Shown: positions 1 through 10,650, numbered from the stretch's first letter. The stretch is DNA of 64,000 nucleotides from an uncultured Verrucomicrobia subdivision 3 bacterium (GCA_903858275.1 CAIOIC010000062.1:17665-81664); one strand, 5' to 3'. Made by a program: numbers and translations. The notes: a model not told the origin generated them from the sequence alone.

Positions 1-1
1 T

Positions 2-3000
2 CAGGCTTACTTGAACAGTGGCATTTCTGTGGGTCGCAACAGCGGCACCAGCAACTCCCTTGTTGTGGTAGGTTTTGATGGGAACGGCAGCAACTCCTTG
101 ATCAGCAGCACCGCGACCTTGGACATTGGCGGCAGCAACAATGGCGGCAATAGCGGCACGAACAACTGGGCGCGCGTGGATCAAGGCGGCGTGGTGAAAT
201 TGAGCGCCGTCAGGGTTGGCGGAAGTGGTCCAGACATCAACAGCTTTGGCAACGGTTTGATCATCACCAACGGTGGTCAAGTGACCACCACCAATGCCAG
301 CACGGTGGGTTCCATCACGAATGGTAGCAGCAACTGGGTCTTTGTGGGCGGCAACTTCGGCACCACGAACTCGCTGTGGAATCTGGGCAGCACGACTTTG
401 ACTATTGGGGCATCAAGCACTAACCACACCTCAACAAACAACTACGTCCTACTGGCCACCGGCGGCGTGATGACCAATGTGTCCTCGGTCATTCTGGGCG
501 GTGTGAATTCGCTGTTGACCTTCAACGGCGGCACGCTGGCGGCCGGCACCAACAGCAATCTGATTGCGACGAATGTCACCACGCGCAATGCCGCGAACTA
601 TGTCCAGACGGGCGGGGCAATCATTGATTCGGCCAACTTCATGGTGACGAATGTGCTGCCGTTGCTGGCAGACCCGGGCAGCCCGAATGGCGGTTTGACG
701 AAGCTGGGCGCGGGCACGCTGGTTTTGAAAGGTGCGAACACCTACACGGGCAACACGCTGGTCGGCGCGGGCATGTTGGCGGGGGCGTCGGGCGGCTCCA
801 GCGCGAACAGCGCGGTGACGGTTTTGGCGGGTGCCACCAACAGTGCGATGGTAGTGGCGGCCAACGGCCAGTGGACCTGCGCCGCCTTGGCGAACAACGA
901 TGGCAGCACGCTGGACATCAACTGGGGCACCTTCGCTCCGAGTGTCAGCACCGCGCCGTTGCAGGTGACGGGCGCTTTTGACCTGACCAACGCGAACATC
1001 TCGGTGCGCGGCACGGCCATCATTCACACCGGCCAGTATCCGCTGGTCAAATATGGAAGCGTGAGTGGCACCCCGACCTCGGCGACGCTTTCGCTGCCGG
1101 CGGGCCTGGGTGGGTATCTCTCCAACAACGTGGACAATCTCAGCATTGATCTGGTGGTCACAAACGGATTCACCGGGGTGTACTGGAAGGGGTATGTGAA
1201 CGGGGTTTGGGATGACGCGGTGAACACGAACTGGCTGGGCAGCATCGCGACAATCTTCAACAACGGCGACGCCGTGGTGTTTGATGACAACCTGGTGGGG
1301 AATACGAACGTGAGCAGCAGCGCCGCGGTGCAGCCAAGCTCGGTGACAATTATCAACAATCTGACGAATTATGTCATCTCTGCGGCCATCGGCGGGACCG
1401 GCGCATTGACCAAGTCGGGCGCGGCCTCGTTGACCCTGAGCGGTTCCAATAGTTTCAGCGGTGGCGTGACGCTGAACGCGGGGACGCTGGCGCTGGGGAG
1501 CAGCAATGCGCTGGGGACCGGCGTGTTCACGATTAACGGCGGCATCTTGGACAACAAGGCGGGCGTGTTCGTTAGCAACGTGAACAACAATTTGCAGATC
1601 TGGAACACTAACATCACCTTCGCCGGCTCAGCGGCCTTGAACCTCGGCACCGGGGCAGTGACGATTACTACTAATCTCACCATTACCGGGTCAACCAGCG
1701 TGCTGGCGGTGGGCGGTAACATCAGCGGCACGGGCGGGTTGACTCACTCGGGCAACGGCGCCTTGCTGCTATCCGGCGCGTTGGGTTTCAGCGGCGGGTT
1801 GACGAACACCGCGGGCACGCTGACCAACAGCGGATTGAACACGTATCCGGGCGCGACCGCGCTGACCGGTGGCACCCTTTACTACAATAGCCTGGCCAAT
1901 GTTGGACAGGCGAGCGCGCTGGGCCAGCCAGCCAATGCCGCCGATGGCGTCATCACGGTCAGCAACAGCAATATCCGTTTTATCGGAACCGCCGACTCCA
2001 CTTCGGACCGCGTGTTCAGTTTGTATAACAGCACCTTCTATAACGACAGCACCACCGGCAAGCTCATCCTGACGGGCGGGTTTACCAATAACAACAATAG
2101 CGGTATCACTTTCCGCGGGGTCGGCACGAACGTGGTGTCCGGGTTGATTGATATTGGCACCGGTGGCGTGACCCGCACTGATGGCGGCATGGTGATTTTC
2201 ACCAATCAGCTCAATCCTTATACCGGCAATGTGACCATTCAGGATGGTTATTTCTACATTGATACGATTGCGAACAGTAATGCGCCCTGCGCGATTGGCG
2301 CGGGCGCTTCGATCACTCTGGGTCAGGTCGTCAGCGGGACGGTGGGCAGGCTGCAGTTGGCGGTGACGAACGGCAGTTCGAGCGATCGTGCAATTATCAT
2401 CCTGGCCCAAAATGCATCCAGCGGCGGTTTGATTGAGAACACGATTGCGGGTCGGACGGTGACTTTCAGCGGGCCTGTCACGAGTCAGATCACGAATGCC
2501 TCGGTCGGGCCGACGCTCACGCTGGCGGGTTTGGGCAATGGCGTGCTGAGCGGCGTTCTGGGCATTAACACCAACCCGGCGGTGGCCATGAACCTTGCCA
2601 AGACGGGCTCGGGCACCTGGGCGATTTCGGGCTTGAACACCAACCGGGGCACGGTCGCGGTCAATGCGGGCACGCTGTTGATCAACGGCAATTCTGCTGG
2701 TGCGACGAACACGGTGACGGTGGCCCTCGGTGCCAGCTTCGGCGGCACCGGCACGAACGGCGGCCCCGTGACCTTGAGCGCGGGCGGCATTCTGGTGCCG
2801 GGCGGATTAGCTTCCGTGGGCAAGCTGACGTTGAACAACAACCTGACACTCAACGGCAGCACGCTCTACTTTGATCTGGGGAATGTGGCATCCGTGAGTG
2901 ATCAGGTGGCGGTGGGCAGCGCTCTGAATCTGAATGGTGCGAACAGCATTCATTTGAGCTTCCCCGGCGGGCTGGCCCCGGCCGGCACCTATACGCTGAT

Positions 3001-5971
3001 GACGATGGGTTCGACGAACGGCGTCGGCACGTTTGCGCTGGCCGGCAGCTACACGAACGTCCTGCTCAATGTCAGTGCCACGAGCGTGACGCTGGTGGTG
3101 AGCAATGGCGGCACCTATGCGGACAACTATACCTGGAACGGCAACGTGAACGGGACGTGGGATGCGGGCACCGCGAACTGGGTGAACAATGGCGTGGCGG
3201 GGGCAGTTTATGCGAATGCCCTCGATGTGACGTTTGATGACACCTTGACGGCGAATCCCGCGGTCAGTAGCTCGGGCACGGTCTTGCCCAACTCGGTGAC
3301 TTTTAACAACAGTTCAACCGCTTATACCATCGCTGCGACCATCGGCGGGACCAGCGCGCTCACCAAGAACGGCACGGCCACGACGGCGCTGACGGGCGCG
3401 AACACCTATACCGGCAACACGGTGGTCAACGCCGGCGTGCTGGTGGTGACGAACGGCGGGGTGATCAACTCGCCCTCGGCCACACTGAATGTCGGCTCTG
3501 GAGTGACGGTCGCCGCAAACACCTTGGCCGGCGGCGGCGCCATCACTGTCCAGACCTTGCTGGCCACCAACGTGGTCAACGGCGGAGTCAACAACTCCCT
3601 CTTGAACTTCACCGGTGGCACGTTGACCACCTCGAACAACAACGGCATCGCGTCCAGCATCCTGCTCGCTTCCAACACCAGCCTGACCCTGAACAGCAGT
3701 TGGAACCTGAATGGCGGCACGAATATCCTGAGCAACGTGGGGACCAATAGCGGGGCAAATGCGAGCGTGATTTTTGGCAATGCTGCCAATGACCGCCAGT
3801 TGAACGTGAATCCGAACGCAACTCTGTGGCTGGCGATTCCGACCAACAGCTTTGCGACGAACACCCTGCAACTGATGGTCGGCAACGGTAATGCAACGAA
3901 CAACGTGCTGACCGTCAACGGCGGCACCTTGATTGTGACCAACACCTATGGGCAGACGGTTAACATCCCTGTCGGTAACGGTTCGGGTGCCTTCGGCAAT
4001 CAGATGATTGTCACCAACGGTGGCCAGGTCTTCACCCATGGGCTGGGAACCACCGGTCCCCAGGCGGTGAGCGTGGGTGCTGGCGGTAATAACAACAGCT
4101 TGCTGGTGGCGGGCACCAACGCGGCCGGTCGCAAGGCGCTGTTGGATTGCGGGTCTGACCGATGCCAAGCTGGCGGTGGCGGTGGCTCTGGCAATTGGAT
4201 CCGGGTGGATCAGGGTGGTATAATCACCAACGCCTATTTCATAGGCTACTATCTTAACTCTTCATTGACCATCGCCAACGGTGGCGAGATGTTCCCGACC
4301 GGTTTAACGGTCGGCCGGAACGGTAGCAATGTCAGCGTCGTCATCTCGGGGGCGGATGCCGGCGGCAACAAGGCGATGATGTCGTTTGTCGGTTTCGGAA
4401 CCAACGGCCCTGGGGTAATGACGATCGGTGGCGGTTCTCCCAGCGGCGGTAATCCTGGCTCCAACAACTGGGTTCGGGTGGACGCGGGCGGTCTGATCAC
4501 CAACGCGAGCACTATTTATGTCGGTGGCAACAACCTCGCATCCGACATCAACAATCAGCTCAACTCGCTGATCATCACCAATGGCGGTCAGGTATACAGC
4601 ACGAATGGCGGCACGATTGGCAACAGCACCAACAATAACAACAACTGGGTCAGCCTCGGTGGCGGTGCCGGTCAGTCGCTGTGGAACCTCGGTAACACGA
4701 GCTTGACCATCGGCAACCAGGCGGTCTCCACGAACAACCATGTCACGCTGTTTGCCGGCGGTTCGCTGACGAATGTGTCCGCGGTGGTTTTGAGCGGTGT
4801 GAACTCGGTGCTGAACTTCAACGGCGGCATGCTGGCGGCGGGCACCAACGGCAACTTGATCGCAACGAATGCCGCGACGGTCAACGCCACGAACTTCGTG
4901 CTGAATGGCGGGGCAATTATTGACAGCGTCGGCTTCATGGTGACGAACGAGTTGCCGCTGCTGGAAGATCCGGGCAGTCTGGGTGGCGGTTTGACCAAGC
5001 ACGGCGTCGGCACGCTGGTCTTGAGCGCCGCCAGCACTTACAGCGGCACCACTCTGGTGAGCGCGGGCGTGTTGCTGGTGGATAATGCGACCGGCAGCGG
5101 CACGGGCACGAACACGGTGACGGTGGCGAGCGGCGCGACCTTGGGCGGCAGCGGGACGATCGCGGGCAGCGTGACCTTGCAATCCGGCGCCTCGGCGACC
5201 AACACTGCGGGAACCTATCTGACCATCGCAGGCGCAGTGGTGCTGAACGGGAACCCGATGACCGTGGGTTCGACGAGCACCTTGGGAATTGGCGATTACC
5301 TGTTGATTACGAACACCAGCGGCGGCATCAGCGGCAGCTTTGCCAGCGGCGTGACCGTTGGCGGGGCGGGCTTGGCGGCGGGCACCAGCGCGACCATCGT
5401 GACCACGGCCAACGCGGTGACGCTGCGCGTGGCGGCGGTGACGACGCTGCAGTTGGTGAGCAGCCTTAATCCTTCAACGAATGGCAATACGGTGACCTTC
5501 ACGGCGACGGTGCAGACCAACTCCGTTACGGCCACGGCGGCATCAGGCAACATTGTGTTCAAGGTGGGCGGCCTGCCGGTGGCAACGAATCTAGTGTCGA
5601 GCGGCGCGGCCGCATACGTGACGGGCACATTGCCGGTGGGGACGCACGCGATTGAGGCTGAATACAGCGGTGCGGCGAACTACCTGCCGAGCACGAACAG
5701 CACGTTGTCACAGGTGGTTGTGAGCGCGGGCCCGAGTTATCCGGCCACGGGGACGAACATCAACTTCACGCCGATTTCCGGCGGGAACACGTTTGATCTG
5801 ACCTGGCCGGCGGAATACATCGGCTGGCAGTTGCAATCCAACGCGGTGGATGTGTCGCTCACGAACTACTGGTTCCTGGTGCCGGGCTCGACGACCACGA
5901 ACAAGGTGACGATCACGATCGACCCGTCGCAACCAAACGTGTTCTACCGGATGCGGGTCCAGCTCCCGTAA
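2..5971 (+). CDS. Giant autotransporter-associated beta-strand repeat protein, 5' end outside the window
   Basis: The frame is open from the first bases of the window, so the N-terminus is missing; at least 1,986 residues remain. The protein is almost wholly Gly/Asn/Thr/Ser/Val and carries about six PATR-type units (pattern 'LTKxGxGTLxLxGxNTYxGxTxVxAGxL'), near residues 228, 464, 574, 859, 1116 and 1658 counted from base 11. These units are typical of beta-helical passenger domains of very large surface proteins. A bacterial Ig-like stretch follows (about residues 1812-1905), then a short module ending FYRMRVQLP (from about 1925) that resembles C-terminal modules of many verrucomicrobial secreted proteins. 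No autotransporter barrel is seen, so the export route is unknown. Residues 10-260 are repeated in diverged form near 1430-1690. A cell-surface or extracellular adhesive/structural role is inferred only from architecture. Confidence 0.85.
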   Translation, partial: QAYLNSGISVGRNSGTSNSLVVVGFDGNGSNSLISSTATLDIGGSNNGGNSGTNNWARVDQGGVVKLSAVRVGGSGPDINSFGNGLIITNGGQVTTTNASTVGSITNGSSNWVFVGGNFGTTNSLWNLGSTTLTIGASSTNHTSTNNYVLLATGGVMTNVSSVILGGVNSLLTFNGGTLAAGTNSNLIATNVTTRNAANYVQTGGAIIDSANFMVTNVLPLLADPGSPNGGLTKLGAGTLVLKGANTYTGNTLVGAGMLAGASGGSSANSAVTVLAGATNSAMVVAANGQWTCAALANNDGSTLDINWGTFAPSVSTAPLQVTGAFDLTNANISVRGTAIIHTGQYPLVKYGSVSGTPTSATLSLPAGLGGYLSNNVDNLSIDLVVTNGFTGVYWKGYVNGVWDDAVNTNWLGSIATIFNNGDAVVFDDNLVGNTNVSSSAAVQPSSVTIINNLTNYVISAAIGGTGALTKSGAASLTLSGSNSFSGGVTLNAGTLALGSSNALGTGVFTINGGILDNKAGVFVSNVNNNLQIWNTNITFAGSAALNLGTGAVTITTNLTITGSTSVLAVGGNISGTGGLTHSGNGALLLSGALGFSGGLTNTAGTLTNSGLNTYPGATALTGGTLYYNSLANVGQASALGQPANAADGVITVSNSNIRFIGTADSTSDRVFSLYNSTFYNDSTTGKLILTGGFTNNNNSGITFRGVGTNVVSGLIDIGTGGVTRTDGGMVIFTNQLNPYTGNVTIQDGYFYIDTIANSNAPCAIGAGASITLGQVVSGTVGRLQLAVTNGSSSDRAIIILAQNASSGGLIENTIAGRTVTFSGPVTSQITNASVGPTLTLAGLGNGVLSGVLGINTNPAVAMNLAKTGSGTWAISGLNTNRGTVAVNAGTLLINGNSAGATNTVTVALGASFGGTGTNGGPVTLSAGGILVPGGLASVGKLTLNNNLTLNGSTLYFDLGNVASVSDQVAVGSALNLNGANSIHLSFPGGLAPAGTYTLMTMGSTNGVGTFALAGSYTNVLLNVSATSVTLVVSNGGTYADNYTWNGNVNGTWDAGTANWVNNGVAGAVYANALDVTFDDTLTANPAVSSSGTVLPNSVTFNNSSTAYTIAATIGGTSALTKNGTATTALTGANTYTGNTVVNAGVLVVTNGGVINSPSATLNVGSGVTVAANTLAGGGAITVQTLLATNVVNGGVNNSLLNFTGGTLTTSNNNGIASSILLASNTSLTLNSSWNLNGGTNILSNVGTNSGANASVIFGNAANDRQLNVNPNATLWLAIPTNSFATNTLQLMVGNGNATNNVLTVNGGTLIVTNTYGQTVNIPVGNGSGAFGNQMIVTNGGQVFTHGLGTTGPQAVSVGAGGNNNSLLVAGTNAAGRKALLDCGSDRCQAGGGGGSGNWIRVDQGGIITNAYFIGYYLNSSLTIANGGEMFPTGLTVGRNGSNVSVVISGADAGGNKAMMSFVGFGTNGPGVMTIGGGSPSGGNPGSNNWVRVDAGGLITNASTIYVGGNNLASDINNQLNSLIITNGGQVYSTNGGTIGNSTNNNNNWVSLGGGAGQSLWNLGNTSLTIGNQAVSTNNHVTLFAGGSLTNVSAVVLSGVNSVLNFNGGMLAAGTNGNLIATNAATVNATNFVLNGGAIIDSVGFMVTNELPLLEDPGSLGGGLTKHGVGTLVLSAASTYSGTTLVSAGVLLVDNATGSGTGTNTVTVASGATLGGSGTIAGSVTLQSGASATNTAGTYLTIAGAVVLNGNPMTVGSTSTLGIGDYLLITNTSGGISGSFASGVTVGGAGLAAGTSATIVTTANAVTLRVAAVTTLQLVSSLNPSTNGNTVTFTATVQTNSVTATAASGNIVFKVGGLPVATNLVSSGAAAYVTGTLPVGTHAIEAEYSGAANYLPSTNSTLSQVVVSAGPSYPATGTNINFTPISGGNTFDLTWPAEYIGWQLQSNAVDVSLTNYWFLVPGSTTTNKVTITIDPSQPNVFYRMRVQLP

Positions 5972-6003
5972 GCGGGCGGAAGGAAACAGGATTTAAAGCA
6001 GAG

Positions 6004-6034
6004 AGCGGATGGCCAGGCGGCCATCCGCTTTTTT
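6004..6034 (+). terminator. Rho-independent terminator after the beta-repeat protein
   Basis: A perfect 11-bp stem (AGCGGATGGCC, loop AGGC, GGCCATCCGCT) is followed by six T, 33 bases after the stop codon. Confidence 0.9.
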
Positions 6035-7363
<1,329 letters not shown>

Positions 7364-7394
7364 CCCAAACTCAACGAACTAACTCGCTATACCC

Positions 7395-8906
7395 ATGAAA
7401 AAATATTTACTGACTCTTGCTTTGATTGCCGGCACCACGCTGGGCGCGGTTTCATTGCGTGCGGAAGGCACGAATGCCCCCGCTGCTCCCGCCGCTCCGG
7501 CTCTGCCCGCCGCCTCGATCGATCAGCGCATTGCTGCTCTGGAGGCCTACATTGGCAACGGCGACCCGGCCGCCTCGTTGACCAAGGACACGAACGGCAA
7601 CCTCACCGTGACCGCCCCGGCCACCGTTGGTGTGGCTGGCCCCGGCCACAATGCGTGGATGATGACCAGCGCAGCGCTGGTGTTGTTCATGACGCTGCCG
7701 GGCTTGGCGCTGTTCTACGGCGGCCTGGTGCGCAAGAAAAACATCCTGTCCGTGGTCGCCCAATGCTTCGGCATCACCGGTCTGGTGACGATTCTCTGGG
7801 TGGTTTGCGGCTACAGCTTCGTGTTTGCTGACGGCGCCGACCTCATCGGCGGCGTGCTGGGCAACCTGAAGTTCAAGCTGCTGGAAGGCGTCACTTCCGC
7901 ACCGAACACAAACTACGCCTACTGGGTTTCCCAGAACGTGTTCGCCATGTATCAATTGATGTTCGCCATCATCACCCCGGCGCTGATTCTCGGCGCCATT
8001 GCGGAGCGCATGAAGTTCGCCGCCATCCTGGTGTTTGTCGGTTTGTGGATGCTGGTGGTTTACTTCCCGCTCGCGCACATGGTCTGGGGCATTAACGGCG
8101 TGATGAACGGCGTCTGGAATGCCGGGGCCAAGATTCACGCGATTGATTTCGCGGGCGGCACGGTGGTGCACATGAGCTCCGGTTGGTCGGCGCTGGTCCT
8201 CTGCTTGATCCTCGGCAAGCGCCTGGGCTTCGGCAAGGAATCCATGCCGCCGCACAGCATGGTGATGTGCTTCATCGGCACCGCGATGCTCTGGGTGGGC
8301 TGGTATGGTTTCAACGCCGGCAGCGCCTGCGCGGCCGACGGGGTGGCGGCGAATGCCTTCACCACCACCACGATTGCCACGGCGGTCGCCTCCTTCGTGT
8401 GGCCGATGCTGGAATGGCTCGTCAAGGGCCGTCCGAGTGTCCTCGGTTTCTGCTCCGGTGCCGTGGCGGGTCTGGTGGTCATCACCCCCGCTTGCGGTTT
8501 CGTGACTCCGGCGGGTTCGATCTTGATCGGTCTGGCTGCGGGCGTTATCCCGTGGTTCTTCTGCTTCAAGGTCAAAGGCTGGTTCGGTTATGACGATGCC
8601 CTCGACACCTTCGGCGTCCACGCCATCGGCGGCACGCTCGGCGCGCTGTTGACCGGCATGCTGGCCCGCAATTCCGTGAATGCCAATTTGGCGACGAACC
8701 TCAAGGCCTATGTCACCGACAGCCTGTTTCAACCGCTCGTGCTTGAGCAATTGAAGGCGATCGGTATCACGATTGCCCTGGCGGTGGTGGGCACGGCGAT
8801 CCTCGCTTTCATCGTGAAACTGCTCATCGGCCTGCGCCCGACGGAAGAAGTCGAAATGACTGGCCTCGACGAATCCGAGCACGGCGAACCCGGTTATCAC
8901 GACTGA
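7395..8906 (+). CDS. amtB: Ammonium transporter Amt
   Basis: A 503-residue Amt/Mep/Rh channel that moves ammonium across the inner membrane. Residues 1-23 form a signal peptide, followed by an Ala/Pro-rich linker and a predicted short helix (to about residue 85), which is longer than in E. coli AmtB. The eleven-helix core begins at 'GHNAWMMTSAALVLFM'. The twin pore histidines are His259 (in GGTVVHMSSGW) and His409 (in FGVHAIGGTLG). The tail ending LDESEHGEPGYHD is the conserved cytoplasmic region that contacts GlnK. It is co-transcribed with glnK from the sigma-54 promoter and ends at a strong hairpin terminator. Confidence 0.97.
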   Translation: MKKYLLTLALIAGTTLGAVSLRAEGTNAPAAPAAPALPAASIDQRIAALEAYIGNGDPAASLTKDTNGNLTVTAPATVGVAGPGHNAWMMTSAALVLFMTLPGLALFYGGLVRKKNILSVVAQCFGITGLVTILWVVCGYSFVFADGADLIGGVLGNLKFKLLEGVTSAPNTNYAYWVSQNVFAMYQLMFAIITPALILGAIAERMKFAAILVFVGLWMLVVYFPLAHMVWGINGVMNGVWNAGAKIHAIDFAGGTVVHMSSGWSALVLCLILGKRLGFGKESMPPHSMVMCFIGTAMLWVGWYGFNAGSACAADGVAANAFTTTTIATAVASFVWPMLEWLVKGRPSVLGFCSGAVAGLVVITPACGFVTPAGSILIGLAAGVIPWFFCFKVKGWFGYDDALDTFGVHAIGGTLGALLTGMLARNSVNANLATNLKAYVTDSLFQPLVLEQLKAIGITIALAVVGTAILAFIVKLLIGLRPTEEVEMTGLDESEHGEPGYHD

Positions 8907-8940
8907 TCTTAAGTCCAAGGAGGAGGAACGGGGGATCACA

Positions 8941-8975
8941 CGGCGGGCAACGCAAGTTGCCCGCCGTTTTTATTT
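8941..8975. terminator. Bidirectional terminator between amtB and the PP2C gene
   Basis: An 11-bp perfect stem (CGGCGGGCAAC, loop GCAA, GTTGCCCGCCG, 8941-8966) is followed by a T-rich run. It lies between two convergent genes and abuts the stop codon of the minus-strand gene. Confidence 0.85.
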
Positions 8976-9815
8976 TTAAATCACCTTGATCACCAGCGCG
9001 GTGGTGTTGTCGCGGCCGTCGTTTTTCACCGCCGCCTCCACCAGGGTTTTCGCCGGATTGGCCTCCGGCTTCTTTTCGCGGAGATATTCCGCGATTTGCG
9101 GGTTGAAAATGCCTTCCGTCATGCCGTCCGAGCAGATGAGGAAAATATCGCCGCGGCCGTATTTCACGGTGCCGACCTGCGGATTCACGAATTGGTTTCC
9201 GCCGCCCAGCGCCTTTTGCAGCACGTTCCGGCGCGGATGTGTGCGGGCCTGGTATTCGTTGATTTGGCCGTTGCGGAACAGCCAGCCGATGTGCGTGTCG
9301 TCCTCGGTGATCTGGCGGATTTCCTTTTTGCCTTTGGCGAGATGATAGATCCGCGTGTCGCCCACGTGGCCGAAATACATCCGGCCCGGCGTGAACCAGC
9401 CCAGGCTCATCGTGGTCTGCATCCCGTGGCATTCGTCATACGAGTCGCCCAGATAGACCAGCGCGCGGTGGATCTGCGCGTAAAGTTCCGCCAGCACGCC
9501 GCCGGAATTAAAATCCGTTCCGCGCGCGGTCTTTTGGAAGGCGCGCGGCAGCAGCGCGGTGATTTTTTCCACGGCGATATTGCTGGCGAACTCGCCCGCC
9601 TTGGCCCCGCCCATGCCGTCGCACACGGCGAAGGTGAAATCATGTTCCGCGAGCGAGGCGTCGCCGAATTTGCCGAGCCGGTGGACTTCGTGGGCGTCAA
9701 AGCGCAGGCCCAGAAACGAATCCTCGTTGTTTTTGCGGACGCGGCCCACGTCCGTCCAGCCGAACCATTGCAGTCCATCGGCGCGGGCGGCGGATGTTTT
9801 TTTGGATTTTTTCAT
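8976..9815 (-). CDS. PP2C-family serine/threonine protein phosphatase
   Basis: A 279-residue metal-dependent phosphatase of the PPM/Stp1 type, which removes phosphate from Ser/Thr in the cytoplasm. Conserved metal-binding and core motifs are in order: TDVGRVRKNNEDSF (21-34), CDGMGG (65-70), GHVGDTRIY, ICSDGMTE and DGRDNTT near the C-terminus. The start at 9815 (MKKSKK) is preferred; a longer frame would translate the short repeat lying directly upstream. No transmembrane segment or sensor domain is seen. A kinase-like gene lies on the same strand 450 bases upstream, which suggests a small phospho-switch next to nitrogen genes; that link is inference. Confidence 0.93.
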   Translation of the reverse strand: MKKSKKTSAARADGLQWFGWTDVGRVRKNNEDSFLGLRFDAHEVHRLGKFGDASLAEHDFTFAVCDGMGGAKAGEFASNIAVEKITALLPRAFQKTARGTDFNSGGVLAELYAQIHRALVYLGDSYDECHGMQTTMSLGWFTPGRMYFGHVGDTRIYHLAKGKKEIRQITEDDTHIGWLFRNGQINEYQARTHPRRNVLQKALGGGNQFVNPQVGTVKYGRGDIFLICSDGMTEGIFNPQIAEYLREKKPEANPAKTLVEAAVKNDGRDNTTALVIKVI

Positions 9816-9845
9816 AAACCACGAAATGCGCGAAATACTCGAAAG
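9816..9845. repeat. Left inverted copy of the AAACCACGAAAT repeat
   Basis: The run starts AAACCACGAAATGCGCGAAA and continues with further CGAAA units spaced 9-10 bases apart. It touches the start codon of the PP2C gene. Its reverse complement matches 10235-10265 at about 24 of 30 positions, so the GxxExxY gene lies between inverted copies. Confidence 0.8.
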
Positions 9846-9852
9846 GGATCTT

Positions 9853-10230
9853 TCATAGCACAATTCTTTCGTATTCCAGTTTTGGGTAATGGGCGAAGTT
9901 GACCAGTAAGCCGAGCTTGAACTGCGTCGCCCGTAGATAATTCTGAACCTGTGCCCGATGTTCGTCGTTCAAGGCGGACACCGCCTTGAGTTCCAATATG
10001 ATTTTTCCATGGCAAATAAAATCGGGTTTGAATCGGCTCTTCAGCGGGCGGCTCTTGTATGTCAGCGCCAGTTCGGTTTGTGGTTGAAACGGGATTTTAC
10101 GGTCGTTTAATTCAAGCTCCAGACATTCTTGGTAAACGGATTCCACGAAACCGCAGCCCTTTTCCTTATAAACTTCGAAGCAAGCCCCCATGATTTCAAA
10201 GCTTTCCAATTTAAAAATGATGTCGCTCAT
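9853..10230 (-). CDS. GxxExxY family protein (PD-(D/E)XK nuclease-like fold)
   Basis: A 125-residue protein with the family signature GFVESVY (within GCGFVESVYQE) and a PD-x(n)-ExK core: KPDF...ILELKAV near residues 67-82. That arrangement is the metal-binding site of PD-(D/E)XK nucleases, to which this family has been assigned by fold. No biochemical function is established for the family. The gene sits between the phosphatase and kinase-like genes and interrupts what would otherwise be a two-gene unit. It is bounded by inverted copies of a 30-base repeat (9816-9845 and 10235-10265), with its stop 7 bases from one and its start 5 bases from the other. The whole unit is about 450 bp and looks like an insertion. 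No target duplication is evident. Confidence 0.9.
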   Translation of the reverse strand: MSDIIFKLESFEIMGACFEVYKEKGCGFVESVYQECLELELNDRKIPFQPQTELALTYKSRPLKSRFKPDFICHGKIILELKAVSALNDEHRAQVQNYLRATQFKLGLLVNFAHYPKLEYERIVL

Positions 10231-10234
10231 TTTG

Positions 10235-10265
10235 TTTTTCGTGTCGTTCGTGTATTTCGTGGTTT
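10235..10265. repeat. Right inverted copy of the AAACCACGAAAT repeat
   Basis: Three 9-base units based on TCGTGTNNT/TCGTGGTTT end in TTTCGTGGTTT. It lies 5 bases upstream of the GxxExxY start and reaches into the stop codon of the kinase-like gene. A closely related sequence occurs alone at 61274-61301. Confidence 0.8.
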
Positions 10266-10650
10266 AATCGGCCTTCTCCGGCAGAAGGGTGGCGAACTCG
10301 AAATCAATCAGACAAAAGCGCCCGTCCGTGAACCGGTAGGTGACATTGCGGATGTCCGGGTCATCGTGGCGCACCCCGAATTTTTCCAGTTCGGCGAATA
10401 TTTCCCGGGTGCGCTTTTCATCGAGATGCTCCACGCGCCCGCCGCAGTTGGTGGTGACGATGCGGAGTTCTTCCGGGTGGGCCTCCAGCAGGCGCGGGAC
10501 GAACGGGCAGCCGCGCGCCTCGAGATGTTTGAGCACGCGCACCTCGTTGTCGAAGCGTGCCTGCGCCTTCGGGCCGTGATAAGCCTTGAAGACCCGGCCG
10601 TCGAAGCTCAAATGGACGGTGGCGCGGAGGGTGTCTTTGACTTTTAGCAT
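10264..10650 (-). CDS. Minimal protein-kinase-like protein
   Basis: The start at 10650 gives 128 residues (MLKVKDTLRATVHL...); longer N-terminal readings to 10932 have no kinase-like features and run over the divergent glnA promoter. Kinase-fold marks are visible despite the small size: a candidate ATP-site Lys in VFKAYHG, a helix-C-like Glu in RFDNEVRVLKHLE, a catalytic-loop-like HDDPDIRN (for HRDxxxxN), and CLIDFEFA in place of DFG. The substrate is unknown. No C-lobe beyond the DFG-like motif exists, so it may be an atypical small kinase or a pseudokinase-like regulator. It probably once formed a unit with the PP2C gene. Confidence 0.65.
   Translation of the reverse strand: MLKVKDTLRATVHLSFDGRVFKAYHGPKAQARFDNEVRVLKHLEARGCPFVPRLLEAHPEELRIVTTNCGGRVEHLDEKRTREIFAELEKFGVRHDDPDIRNVTYRFTDGRFCLIDFEFATLLPEKAD

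Noticed and set aside
2..5971. PEP-CTERM sorting signal on the beta-repeat protein
   Set aside because: The C-terminus ends in a beta-type module (FYRMRVQLP) without a PEP motif, membrane helix or basic tail.
7452..8939. Long open frame (about 495 codons) antisense to amtB
   Set aside because: Overlaps a well-conserved gene; its protein is rich in His/Gln/Arg as expected for the antisense of high-GC codons and matches no family.
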